This document shows positions 45,958 to 58,187 of a DNA stretch of 64,000 nucleotides, in pieces. The translations under genes and the position numbers were made by a program. The DNA lies in NCBI GenBank assembly GCA_037176885.1, contig JAWWNJ010000010.1, forward strand, positions 1,550,001 through 1,614,000. The letters are read 5' to 3'. Source of the DNA: Favolaschia claudopus (lineage: Eukaryota; Basidiomycota; Agaricomycetes; Agaricales; Mycenaceae). Positions within the stretch are counted from its first letter, which is position 1. Every line of letters begins with the position of its first letter. The notes beneath the pieces were generated by a model. The model was not told the DNA's origin, ran no database searches, and saw only the letters and a list, made by a program, of their open reading frames with translations.

Positions 45958-48377
45958 GGATGTGAGATTGGAAACACTAGCAGCAGTCGGGCAGGCAAGA
46001 TATACCCCGCAGTTGAGTGCGGGTTAGTTCTAATTGAGTTGAGCGTGATAACAACCTGGTGAATGCGAACATTCAATGCGTAGAACATAACAGATTCAGA
46101 TGCGCGTACAATGGCATATGTTCTGTTCCGAGCGAGTCGTATAGGTCAAATCAGTCAAGTGAGGTGATGAACAGGCGATGGATCTAATAGCGTCAAGTCT
46201 TAGAACAGCCTGCATTAGCCTGTTGTTTTCAACGTACTTACGAGTGAGTAAGTCGGAGTAAGGACCACCCTGCCAGGGTTTGTGCTCAGGATTCCGATCA
46301 AGTATTTCTCGCTGACGAGATTTGTCGGCGTTTCGTGAGCCAGGGGAGGAGGGAGGGCACAAAGCCCGAGCGCGACGCCTTGATCTCTAATAGTATTGAG
46401 TGATCTGAACGACTGTCTTCAGATTTCACGTCCCCCATACTAGAGAGGGTGAAACGAGCCTAGCGTCGCAGCCAAGTCGCAGCAGCAATTGGCATACAAC
46501 TATTACAAGGTGTTGCTTGCCGGAACAGGCCGGAATTCGGCAAGTTCCGATTCGTACGGTTCCGAACTTCGAACTTGGTCGCAGCTATGTACGGCAGCTA
46601 CAGCTGCAGGGCATTTTACTCGTGCTTAAGTATACCGCTCGTCCCTCCTTCCGCGAAATATTTTCAACTCTCCGCATCTTCCCTGATATTTTAGCTAATT
46701 TCCGTTGGACACACAATCACATCGCAGCGGCATCAATGCGGACCAACATGTGTGCCCACAACTGCCCACAAGAATAAATCAGTCTCTCTTACTCCCCTCG
46801 CTGCCGCCTTCCCTGGATAGTGTGGCTTCTGGTACTATTCGCGCTCGCTTTGTACTGTTGGATGGTTAGAACCGTCAGATTCAAACGCTCTGACGCTGCA
46901 CGACGAGGCACGACGTCGATTCCAGGAGTTGAAAAGCTCGTCGAAGGGAATTACTCCGTCGATGGCGTAGGAAATTGCCCATGTATCGCTTATGTATGAC
47001 ATGCCTTTCTTTGGTATGTGTTTTCGTCTTCTTGCCGATTTGCAGCTGCATTAGATGTGTTTGTTAGGTCGTTTCGGTGCGGCAGCTGGGCTTTTCAGGA
47101 CGTAATACGGGATCGTTCACTGCATAATGTCTGCATTCGTCTGCGATAGGATCTGAAATAGCGCTATGAAGCCTTCGATTGCAGAGCTCCTCCTCAGGAC
47201 CGGCGAAATGAGCATGGAGTCTTCCATGACCAAACGTGTCACAGACGTGAGCTCTACAGCATTCTTACTGTTGAGAAGAAACGGTCGTAAAGGAAGATAC
47301 AGACTGCTATTCTTATATCATCCTTTGTGATGTGCCCTTTGGAGGGCCCGGATGATCCATCCAAGCCGATCCCCACTGACCCTAGAAGTAGTTTGCTAGG
47401 ATGAATTGGATTCACCGTCACCGAGCCTCTCCCAATCGCGATGATGTATTTCGAGTATTTTACAAATTGAATTCGCTCATAAATCTGTTTTTTAGGCTCC
47501 CAGCGCAGCCCGCATGGGCACATTGGACTGTGAAAGTATTTTGCCGTGTCAGAGCTTCAATCATTAGAAATTGGTGTCTCCCGCGTCGCAAGCCCAGTGC
47601 CTATATCGCAGTTACGGATCCTCCCTGCAGTTTTGATGCAGACGGCCGGATGCGACTTCACACACTTGTGTAAGCTATCTGGCCTTCTATATAAAAGCGA
47701 TATTTTGAGGCTCGATTTCAGGCGTCAATTCCACCCATGGTACTACCCAGTCCCGCGCTGCCGTTCAATTTATCGTCGGGTCGTAAATACTCTCGGACTG
47801 CCATCAAGAAGTTTGGAGCCAGGTCCGGCTTTCGAGGCACGAGGCTATCGCATTGAAGAACTTGTTTGTCGATATATGCTCGCTTAACTCGTGTAACTTA
47901 CATGTTCACATGTAGGGTCCCATACGCTGGGAGGAAGGCGAGGGGGTTTGTTTCCCTTTTGTCAACGGTGCATTGATATTAATTCAGACGGTTATGGTCG
48001 CGTTTTTTCTGACGCCGCAGAGATGCGAGGTGCTTCCATTGAATGTCCCTGGAGTCGGTAAAGTAACATTTGATCAAAGTTGTGTACTATGTAAGAACGA
48101 CGTTTTCCGGCCGCAATACGCGCGACAATCATACAATTTTCTCGGAATCATCTGAAATCTGAAAGCATCCTGCAATGGCTGCGGCGGTTCGATATATGAC
48201 GCGCTATTGAGGGAGAGACGACTTGTTTATGGGGTTTGACCAAAATGGGCGTAAGTGTCGTGGGAAACAACACGCCACCCCGTGACGCAATAAAAGCGAG
48301 ATTGTCCTTGTTTGTACTCGCCCCTCTCCACTCCTCTTCCACCACCATCTCATTATTCTACACAAGACGCGTCGAAA
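45958..48377. other. Gene-poor stretch
   Basis: About 2.4 kb between divergent genes. A minus frame at 46096-46362 and one at 47254-47523 have protein-like composition, but no family I recognise and no clear start or splice partners. A short imperfect palindromic stretch rich in TTCCG lies near 46510-46560. Promoters of both flanking genes must lie here. Confidence 0.4.
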
Positions 48378-51300
48378 ATGGCCCAAATAGCGGCGGACGC
48401 GCTCGTTACTACAGCTCGAGCTCAGCTCTCGCTTCCTTGGGTCAGTTTTCCTTTCTATCTCAATGTCACACCGCTCAATTTCTGCGCGTTGCCAGACTTC
48501 ACCAGTGCCACTGAACTATCTCGAGGAACTTAAGAATCATCTTGGCTTGTATCCCAATGACACCCAGGCGCGTCGCCTCTCCTCGTCGCGCTCACCACGA
48601 AAACTAATTCACCCCATCAGTTTCGCGTCACTTTGCAGCCCAAAACCGGATGTCAGTGGCGCTTCTATTCTCACGTACCACGTTCACTGATTATGCTCTC
48701 CAGTTGGGACTGTGACTTGTCTCGAAGACGGGTGCGGCCAGGTTTCCATCCCACTCATAAAACGCGTCAAAACCAAAGATGGTGGCCTACGCGAAGGATT
48801 TGGCTCTTTGGCGCCGTATCGGGTGCGTGTCTGCTTCGTTTTCTTCGGCCCACACTCACAATCATCAGGTCCACATCGAGAACCACGCGACTCATAAGAA
48901 GAATCGGTTGCAAAGACTGAAATCTGGGCGTACTTTGCCTGCCGCATTTGTAGGGCATCTGACTGTGCCGTGAATCTTAACTAATTGTGTTTTTCTCCTA
49001 GTTGCCCGTGGCCTCCGTGAAGAAAGAGGAATCCTCGCCCTTTGGCACGCCGAAAGAACGGTCTCACATTCTCTCCTCGAGCCCTATCCCTGTTGCTTCC
49101 TCCGCCAGACTGCCCCCAAAGCGCTCCTCACTCGTACGCCTGACACCTCGGGCGAATGTCAAAGCCGAAGAGGTCGATTCCGCGCTCAAACTCAAGCCTG
49201 AGCCAGCAGAGAGCACCATCCCTCGGAAACGCCTTAGCGATGCTGCGAGCGAAGGTGCTATCAAGAAACAGAAGCTGCCCAACCACCCAAAGATTCCTCT
49301 TGCGTCGGTTAACATCAACCAGAACGCAACACCCATCAAGCCTAACCCGCCTGCTGAGACACCGATCGATGTGGACGAGATACGCGCCAAGATTTCGTCG
49401 ACACAGATGCAGATATCTCATTTTGAGAACCTCTCTGATCGCATTCAGCGCAAGAAGAGAAAGACGAAGGCCGACGTTACTCGTATGGCCCGCCATGCGG
49501 CAGAGTTGCACCGCCTCCGAAAGACCAAGGCCGACCTTGACGCATCGCTTCCCCGCGCGCCAGCGTCCCCTCTCAAGCGTACCACGTCCAAGCTTGTGCT
49601 CGGCGGCTCGACCCCAGCGCCCCCTGCTTTCTACAATCCTGCCCTTGCAGGGCAGCTCGCAAAACCCAAAGCCGAATTCCAACCCAACCCTTTCGGTCCT
49701 GGGTTCCCTCCTCTGCCTACCGACGTCAAGCCGGGCCGTCGTCCCTCCAATGCTGCCGCTTCCAGCTCCAAAGGCTCGCTGCCTGCCATTTCTGACGATG
49801 AGATGGAGTGGGACAACGACCCCGTCATCAGTCTCGACAAGTATGGCGCCATCCCCTACATGGCATCTGCGGCGGATTCCCGAGACGAGAACGGAGATTT
49901 CCATGGGAGAGGTCGTGATACATACCTCGGACCTCAAGCCAAAGCCGACGAGTAAGCCCTCCTTTTTGTATCTTGCGACCTTTTGCTGAAGTCGAGGTAG
50001 TATCAACAAGTTTTTGATCGAGGCCGGCAACGCCGAACTGTTCGACAACAACGCGAGTATTGACAAGGCGCTGGAGAAGTTGGGTCTTCGGAGCACTCAT
50101 GAGCTTCTTCCGTCTCTCGACATCCCGCTGATGCCACACCAACTTCTTGGCGTGGCTTGGATGGTGGATCGAGAACAGGCAAAGTCGAGCAATGGAGGGT
50201 GTCTCGCCGATGAAATGGGCCTTGGGTAAGTCCTTTTTGGGTTCATCGAATCCGAGGCTAAGATGTCCGCCGCGTAGCAAAACTGTCCAGATGTAAATTC
50301 GATTCTTTCCGGCTCGGGACGATTCTGAACAGTTTTTTAGGATCGCGACCATGTGCAAAAACCCATCGGATGATCCAAATTGCAAAACAACTCTGATTTT
50401 ATGCCCACTGGCGTTGCTGACGCAGTGGAATCAAGAGTAAGCACACAGTTCGCTCGCATCTCTGCCCATTCACCACTGATCGAATTATGTAGGATCTCCA
50501 CTAAGACGAACGCCGACTGGAAGGTTCTTATATACCACGGTTGGTTCACTTCTTGGGTTCCCGCAATATCTCTCACCAACGCATCCTAGGCTCACAAAAG
50601 CCCAAGAAGAAGGCGGATCTTCTCAAGTACGACATTGTTTTGGCGACCTACTCGGTGAGTAGTCACTGTCGTAAGTATTCTGCCGCAAGTTGCTCAGACA
50701 GTTCACAGACGATGGCTTTGGAATGGCCAGACTACGAGGCGGAGATGAAGAAGAAAGAAAAGGCCAGGCGCAAGAAACCCGCCGATGACTTCGTAGTATC
50801 CGACTCGGACGACTCTGGCTCTGACCGCCCCAAGAAGAGCAAGCGCAAGAAAGACCGTAAGCAGGAACTCTACTCACATTTCTCGTAGCGCTGATATGAC
50901 TTGATTTTTCAGGCGGATTGTTATTCCAGGTCGATGTAAGATGCTCGCAACACGTTGTCTCTTTCGCCTTCTAACAAATTTTCTTTAGTTCTACCGCATT
51001 GTCCTTGACGAGGCACAAAACATTCGGAACAAGCGGACCCGTGAGTGGGCAACGAGAAGTCGTAAATCTTTTGCTGACATTCATTCTTACATAGGTGTAT
51101 CTCGTGCAGTGTCGGAACTAGACGCCAAGCATAGATGGTGTCTGACCGCAACACCTATCGTCAACAGCTTGGTCGATGTCTACGGTTATCTACGGTTCCT
51201 CCGTATTCGCCCGTGGTGTGTTTCGTTGTTCTCCACTGCGCTTACCCTTGTTGATCCCTGGTTTAGGTACGACTGGCAAGAGTTCAATGGTCACATAGGC

Positions 51301-53546
51301 AAGTATGAGAAGAAGCAGCGTACGTCACCATCGGATTGCATATTTATTTCACCGTGCTGAATGTTTCGTGCAGCACAATTGGCAGTCACCCGGCTGCAAG
51401 CCGTTCTCAATCTCTTCCTTCTACGCCGGATGAAAACAACCGAGCTTGATGGAAAGCGCTTGATTGAGTTGCCTGAGAAGACCGTTGACCTCGTTTCTTT
51501 GGAGTTTACCAAAGAAGAACGGGATATTTACAGCCAGGTCGGTCTCGTTGTACTGTCTCACTGTGAGATTCTCATGTCGGTGTCCAGGTCGAAACCAGAC
51601 AACAGGCCATATTCAACAGATACCTCCGTGCAGGGACTGTTCTCAAAAACTACGCATCTGTGCTTGTGTTGCTTCTTCGTCTTCGTCAGTTGTGTTCGCA
51701 CCCCGCCCTGATTCAAGAGAACGGGTCTCATTTCTTGGCGGCTGACGAAGTGGATGACCCTGAGGAGTATCGAGACGAGCTCTCTCGCGCTCGGGCTATC
51801 ATGCCGTCGGACTTTGTCAAGAAGATGAAGGAGAAGTTCAAGGATCGCGCGATGCGTCGTATGGAAGCCGAACAACAGGTATGGACGCCTATGGTCACAG
51901 CAGCAGTATACTCACGCCCCACAAGTCGCAGGACACTGCTGTCGAGATTGAGGATTGCCCTATCTGCTATGATGCTCTCACCTCCCCAGTCATTACCGGC
52001 TGTGGCCACGAGTTCTGCAAGGACTGCCTGAGTGAGTACCTGTTTTCTTCTTTCCACGGGCGCAGAGGCTCACTACGAATCAGATGAGGTTTTAGAAGTG
52101 CCGCTGCCGGACAATGCTGGCAATGACAACGGCCACCATTACAAAGCTGATGAACGCCCTTGTCAGTGTCCTAGATTCACTTGCATTGATTTTGGATCTA
52201 ACATCATTCCAGGCCCCTCTTGTCGCTCGCCGATTACCGCGAAGAAAATATTCGCTTGCGCTGCGTTCGAACCCTCCGACGAAGACCTCAAGGGCGATGG
52301 GAATGACTCGGACATCGAAATGATAGACGCGAAGCCTGAAACGTCCGAGAAACCTTTTTCCAAAGGCAAGGCCGCATCAAAGGAGAAGGTGAAAGCGAAA
52401 GCGAAGCGTCCTGCGCGCAAGCAAGCTGCACGGAAGTTTGTCGTCGTGGACTCCGATGACGAGGATGACCAAGAGGAGGAGGAGAATTCGGAGGACGATT
52501 ATGAAGACAGCGACATGAGCGATTTCATCGTTCAGAGCGACGAGGACGAGGAAGAGAAGGATGCTCGTCGTACGCTCAGGAAACGCCTCGGGAAACGTAA
52601 AGCGATCGAGACAATCTTCGACTCCGACGACGAGATAGAGGAGGCGGAGGAGGAGCCCAAGGAGCGAGTGGTGTTTGGCAGAAAGCCCCGGCTTTCGAAG
52701 GAGGAGATCAAGCTTATTCCGCGCTTTTTGCCGTCGACGAAGATGAAGGCGATGATGGAGGTGCTGGAGAAGCTGGCTAAAGACTTGCCCGATGAGAAGG
52801 TCAGTCCCCCATTGTCTTGTTTCCTTTCTTCGTGTTTCTTATACCCTTGCAGACTCTCATCATCTCCCAATGGACGGGCTGCCTGAACATCGTCTCCGAC
52901 TACTTGACAGAGAAGGGCATCCTTCATGTCAAGTGCGTCCTTCCGTTGGATTTCTTTTATAAGTGGTTAATGGGTGCGCAGATACCAAGGCGATATGCCC
53001 AACAGCAAGCGTCAGCAGGCGGTCGAGCACTTCATGTCGAAGGACAAGGTTCGTACAATGTTCATCTTCAGATTTTCAGATGCTGAGGCGTCGGACAGGC
53101 ACGCGTTATGCTCATGTCTCTGAAATGTGGAGGTGTGGGGCTCAACCTGACTCGCGCCAACAACGTCATCTCGCTTGACCTTGGTTGGTCGCCCGCTATC
53201 GACCAGCAGGTATTTGTCGCTCCCACATCCATTCTGGCCTTGCGCTTACACTTCTTGCAGGCATTTGACCGCGTCCATCGCCTCGGACAACACCGCAAAG
53301 TGCGCATTCAGCGCATGGTGATTGCCAATACTGGTACGTCGAAGCCCAATTCTTTCCGTTTTGTTTCGTGATCCTGACAAGACTGTAGTCGAGGACCGTA
53401 TCCTCGCTCTCCAAGAACGCAAGCAGAACCTTGCCGATGGCTCCCTCGGTGAGGGCAACGGCAAGAAGATCGGCCGTATGTCTGTTCGCGAGCTAGCCAA
53501 TCTCTTCGGTCTGGACGCCCGCGGTCGCGTTCTCGCTGATAATTAG
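48378..53546 (+). CDS. SNF2-family ATPase with RING finger (Rad5/Rad16/Uls1 type)
   Basis: DNA translocase with a ubiquitin-ligase module, probably in DNA repair or SUMO-directed turnover in the nucleus; about 1,350 residues. ATG 48378 opens MAQIAADALVTTARAQ. The next two exon joins I could not settle. A C2H2-like segment follows (CLEDGC ... HIENHATH, about 48716-48895), then a basic, disordered part with many KxxK patches and the coiled region ISSTQMQISHFENLSDRI. The helicase has LADEMGLGKTVQ (split by introns), VLDEAQNIRNKRT, LTATPIVNSLVD, the RING finger CPICYDAL...CGHEFCKDC...CPSCRSPI (51950-52240), a long acidic insert, and C-terminal motifs SQWTGCLNIVS, GGVGLNLTRANNVI and AFDRVHRLGQ. 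RING placement inside the helicase is typical of this subfamily. No break was seen in the catalytic part. Confidence 0.88.
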
Positions 53547-54079
53547 ATACCCCAAGGAGGATTCACAACGCATTAGACTAGATACTCTTCCACCACTCTT
53601 GATACTCCGCTTCGTTGCATAGTCTATGTTAAGCTTACCTATACTCTGGATACTGTTCGTATACTTTCTTGTACCCTGTTGTTCTATTCAAGTGTTGCAA
53701 TTGCAACGTATTATATTCGCTTCCAGTCCATGTTCCCCGGAATTTGAGGCGAGAGGGGGCCGTTATGTTGTCATATTTTTTTAAATTTTTTTGGATTCAA
53801 AACTTTTATAAGTCGACAGCGAATTGAACAAGATCTCAGAGACTTCGCGTCTCACAAGCCCTCATGATTTCCTGCGATTCTCGATGGTTTTGGCTTCAAC
53901 TTTTGGGGTGCTACACGGACCGGACCGAACGACGCCTACAAAAGTGGAGCACGCCTCGTGTTGTTCCTATTTCTGCTTATTGATGGCAAAGTTGAGTTGT
54001 GGATTTTTGACTCCCAACCTCGCCGGCAGGCGCCCTGCACCTGGCTTTCACCCACACCACCACTTCCCTACGCATCTCC
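53547..54079. other. Intergenic
   Basis: About 530 nt. It contains an AT-rich run near 53775-53800 and a TTTATAAG string near 53805-53812, too far from the next ATG to be a confident TATA box. No gene is seen. Confidence 0.45.
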
Positions 54080-55780
54080 ATGCGTTGTACCTCGGTTTCG
54101 CTGTTCCTTTTGCTCTTCTGGGTCGTTTCGGGCTATCAACTGGTGGACAACTTTGCGGGGCTCACTTTCTTCGACAATTGGGACTTTTACGGGAACTACG
54201 ACAACCTTACGCTTGGTGGGTGGCCCAATGCCTCGTGTTTTTGCGCGTTTATGCATTAGATGTCGGGTTCAGGTGACGTAGTGTGGTTGGATGTGGCGGA
54301 CGCGTTTACGCAGCAATTGGCGTACGTGAACGCTGCTGGGAATGTCATTATCAAGGTGGACAACTTCTCCAACGTTCCGTTCAACCAGAAGCGGAATTCG
54401 GTGCGTTTTGTGTGCACGGTGGAGAGGACGTCATGTCTGATCTATTGTGTGTGGCCAGGTTCGGATTACAACGAAATCGAGTTATGCTCTCGGAACGTTG
54501 TGGATTATCGATGCTGTTCATGTCCCTTATGGGTGTTCGGTGAGTTTGTTCTAGCGATCACTCGGAGTATCTGATTTTGAATGGATTTCAAGGTTTGGCC
54601 GAGCATATGGACTGTGGGTCCACTCCAGTTTTCGCGTTTCGTCGTTAATTTTTGCTAGATGGGTCCTTCATGGCCTGCTGGTGTACGTCTTCTGCTATTC
54701 GTTCTTGGTAACTGATATCGACTCTGTACACGCAGGGCGAAATCGAGTGCGTGCCACAATCTACGCCGTTTCGGTGTCTCACATCTCAAGAATAGCATCT
54801 TCGAAGCCATCAACCTCAACCTGAACAATCAATATGCCCTCCACACGACGCCAGGATGTCTCCACACCACCCCCCTCGACCAGAAGGGAGTGTCCTCGAT
54901 CCCAGACTGCTCGCAGTCCTCTGGCTGTCTGGTAGGTGAAACCATGCCGAATAGCTATCAGGCTGGGTTCGCCGCTGCTGGTGGAGGAGTCTGGGCTACT
55001 CAATTTGACTACACTGGGTCGGTCTGCTCATTGCTCTCTTCGTGCTGCGCTCATAAACTCTTCCTTTAGGATCTAGTACGTATTTCCCGTTTGCAGAAAA
55101 AAAATAGTCTATTCAACCTTCCCGGCAGCATATGGTTCTGGAGCGTATGTGACACATCCAAAACTAGGATCGGCATCTGCTAACGGGCGAGCAGCGCCCC
55201 AATGTTCCCCAGTCGATTGTTCAGTCGACGGCGGAGTCGTCGATTGATCTGTCAGATTGGGGTCCACCCTCAGCCAGTTACATCAACTCCACCTGTACTG
55301 TAGAGAACTTCTTTGGTCCTCAGAAGATGGTCATAGGTGCGCACCACCATAATATTCTTCGCATGTTACGAACAGTTCATAGATATCACACTGTGCGGAC
55401 AATAGTATGGTCTCTTTGCTTCTGTACCCGAGCGCTTTCTGACCTTATTCCAAGCGCCGGTCTCCCTGAGCAGTATCTAGCGACATGTGCTGGCCAAGGA
55501 CCCACTGGTAAATGCGTACGTCGTTATATTCGCACTCCTCCAAGTTCCACTGTTGACTCTGGCCAAGTACGACGACAACGTTGTTGGCCCAGGAAACAAC
55601 TACGACAATGCGTATTTTGAGATCAAATCGATTCGTGCGTATACAACAGCGGCGCCTGGAGCGACCGGTGTTTCTGCTCTAGATAACTCGCACTCCGGTG
55701 GCAAGAGAACCATCCACCCGATGTGGTCGTCGCTCTTGCTCGCCCTGCTTTCTGGTATAATTGCTATCATGACTCTTTGA
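54080..55780 (+). CDS. Glycoside hydrolase family 16, probably wall-anchored endo-beta-glucanase type
   Basis: Acts on beta-1,3/1,4 or 1,3/1,6 glucans of cell walls; the exact substrate is unknown. ATG 54080 opens a signal peptide (SVSLFLLLFWVVSGYQLVD). About ten introns are inferred. The joins give the family order NWDFYGNYDNLTLG, RITTKSSYALGTLWIIDAVHVPYGC, SVWPSIWTMGPSWPAGGEIDIFEAIN (catalytic ExDxxE intact), QYALHTTPGC, YTGIYIWFWSRPNVP, DWGPPSASYINSTC, ITLCGQYAGLPEQY and GNNYDNAYFEIKSIRAY. A 6 nt exon (55070-55075) and a 16 nt exon (55129-55144) are required in the IYIWFWS part. The C-terminus has a Ser/Gly spacer followed by a hydrophobic run (WSSLLLALLSGIIAIMTL), which fits a GPI signal or a membrane anchor. 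Confidence 0.85.
55070..55075 (+). other. Six-nucleotide micro-exon in the GH16 gene
   Basis: GATCTA lies between introns 55018-55069 (52 nt, ends TTTAG) and 55076-55128 (53 nt, starts GTACG). With the neighbouring exons it spells TGIYIWFWS, conserved in fungal GH16 proteins. The exon after it is also tiny: 16 nt (55129-55144). Confidence 0.65.
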
Positions 55781-56326
55781 CGAGCCTAGAGATGTTTTTC
55801 TATGATGCGAACGGACAATTTGTAACCTTATGACTCCACTGTAGTGTTACACGATATTCTACGCTTTGTCTACGCTCTGTTTTTTTAGGCTTTGTTTTAC
55901 TTGGACTCTGATATTTGCATGTCATGAGTCACGGTGTGACCGCCGTTTTCGTAGTCTCGCTACTCAGACTTTCTGCCGAGTCGATGAGAAGATAGTCGTT
56001 CTCAAGGATCTATAGAAAGTCTGGGCGCTGATGGGGGGTAGGTCAGTGAAGCGTCCGTGGGAGTGATGCTGGCGATGCAGAAACTGATGGCCGCAAGTTG
56101 GACAATTTTCGCGTATAGATTGGGTCCCCGAACCAGTATATAACCTGCATGTGAGCGCATATGAGCACTTGAGGACGCCAATTAGGCATGAAACTCAGCA
56201 TTTCGACTGAATTCTGTGTGTCTAGGCTCAAAATGCCTGCGGCCATCAGCAGTCGGCATGGCTGAAATCACTCCCACGGACGCTTCACTGACCTACCCCC
56301 CAACAGATCCTAGACTACCGTTTTCG
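55781..56326. other. Intergenic
   Basis: About 550 nt between the GH16 stop and the RRF start. Nothing is recognised apart from T-rich stretches typical of fungal 3' ends. Confidence 0.45.
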
Positions 56327-57347
56327 ATGCTTCCGCTCCGCCAAGTCGCGTTCCGAACGTCGCGAAATCTATGTGTTCGGTGCTCTCAACGTTTGCAGGC
56401 TTCTTCCCCGCACCCCGGGGCGCGTTTCCTCGGTGAAGCACGGCGCGCCTACGCCAGCAAACACTCCAAGTCTAAGGCGGCGGCGGATGCGGACGAGGTT
56501 CCAAGCACTGGCAAAGAAGGCAAATACTCAAAGTCTACAGCGGACTTGGTCCCAGGATCCAAGCAACCCATCACAGACGAAGCAGCGCGCGCCGAATATG
56601 CCAAAGCCGACGAGAAAATGAAAGCCGCTGTCGAATGGTACCGCAAAGAATGCGCCGGCGTCGAGAGCCGCGCAAACGGCCGCGTGACACCCGCTGTGCT
56701 CGACCCCGTCCGCGTGCGGCTGCCCGCTAGTGGGGACCATGAATACAGACTGGAAGAAGTCGCGACGGTGGGCGTGCGGGACGGCTCGACGTTGATAATC
56801 ACCATATTCGATGAGGATGTGCGTCGTTGGTCGAGATAGTGCTGCAATATTGTTTTTGTTAGACGAGTTCTGCTCACGAGCGCCGAGCAGACTATGAAGC
56901 ACGTCGAGAAGGGGTTATACGACTCTAAAATCCCGAATATTGTGCCGCAGAAACACGACGCGCGGACGATCAAGATTCCTATACCGAAGTGAGTAGAGCT
57001 TGTTTTTATTTTATTTTTGATGGAATGTGGATTGGGTGTGCTGAAATGGCGCGTGTTTAGGCCTACTGTGGAGTCCAATACCGCTCTGGTCACGGCAGCG
57101 ACGCGGAAAGCCGAAGATGTGCGCGTTCAAATTCGCAAACAGCATCAAACCAGTTTAAAACGCGGCAATTACAAAAAGCATTCGATTGAGATGGAGGAGG
57201 TGCGTCGTTTGATCATTTCCATGCTTTTTTTGTCACGGTTGACGATTCCCATAGTTCCAGAAACTCGTGGATCGGCATATTGCCGACGTCGAAAAGATTG
57301 TCCTTGACCTGAAAAGGGCGACAACTGTTGGCGGGAAGAAAAAGTAG
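56327..57347 (+). CDS. rrf1: Mitochondrial ribosome recycling factor
   Basis: Releases mitochondrial ribosomes from mRNA after termination. ATG 56327 gives a targeting-like N-terminus (MLPLRQVAFRTSRNLC) rich in Arg/Ser; an upstream in-frame start would not add such a signal. The RRF domain follows: AEYAKADEKMKAAVEWYRKEC, NGRVTPAVLDPVRVRLP, LEEVATVGVRDGSTLIITIFDED, then an intron, TMKHVEKGLYDSKIPNIVPQ, an intron, and TVESNTALVTAATRKAEDVRVQIRKQHQ. The third intron joins to KLVDRHIADVEKIVLDLKR. The end is TVGGKKK. Length and motif order suit a fungal RRF. A Lys/Ala/Asp-rich spacer (about 60 residues) separates the presequence from the domain. Confidence 0.85.
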
Positions 57348-58187
57348 TGACACTTTGCTTAGAATTGAAACACCGTCTTCGAGAATTGGGGTTTTCACGA
57401 CGTTGGCCGTGCAATGTCCGGACGGCTATCCACATTTCTCGCGACCCCTCAAGTTTCAAAAAGTTAGAGCACCCGAACCTCGATCCCGCTGGGTCCATGT
57501 TAGCCGCTGCGGAGTGTACTTTCGGATCCGACGCCTCAGGAAGCCCTTGAAGAGTGAGAAAAAACATCCACCGCTCCTTACCCCTACCCCTGCCCTGAAA
57601 GAAGACCAAATGTTGCCCTGGTGCCTCTCCTCCATCGGCCGATATTCAAGTATGGCCAAGGGACGCTCCACCGGTATTAAGAGTCCCGAATAACTATTGA
57701 TTCCTGTATCTGGGTGTCCTGGGATTCACCACGCTGAAGACGATCCTCCTAGAACTGACATATCACGATCCACAGCTCAAGCAATCCATTGCAGTTGAAA
57801 TCTAATGCGAGCAAAACATCGCATATATTTCGCTTCCGCAGGCTCCTTCTGGAGAGGTCATTTCGAAGACGCCGTGCATGGCTGTCCCATTTGGCTCCAA
57901 CTGCGTACCTTATTAGGTAGGATGTGCCTAATCCGCTAGGCTCGTGGTTCGCTCGAAGCCAAGAAGTGCGAGCATGAGGCTTCAAATTTCGACCATCGCC
58001 GTTTTGATTCTATTCGATTTTGGTAGGTGCTATGAACTCATCTTCATTCGGTTCGGGGTGACAGGTAAGTACTTCACGCGGATCCGGACGAAAGAGATAG
58101 GTTGACGGTATAAAAGTCAGACCCTTTCGTTCACCACTTGTGAGCTCATTCATCCCCGTCTCGTCCTCGTTCTGTCTGTCGTTTACC
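57348..58187. other. Intergenic, with promoter of next gene
   Basis: About 840 nt. Small frames at 57328-57693 and 57749-57985 show no family. The only clear element is the TATA box at 58109-58116. Confidence 0.45.
58109..58116 (+). promoter_or_regulatory. TATA box of the small secreted-protein gene
   Basis: TATAAAAG lies 79 nt upstream of ATG 58188, a typical strong core promoter position. Confidence 0.6.

Noticed and set aside
47254..47523. Minus-strand frame with protein-like composition (HITKDDIRIAV)
   Set aside because: No family recognised and no neighbouring exons; left as intergenic.
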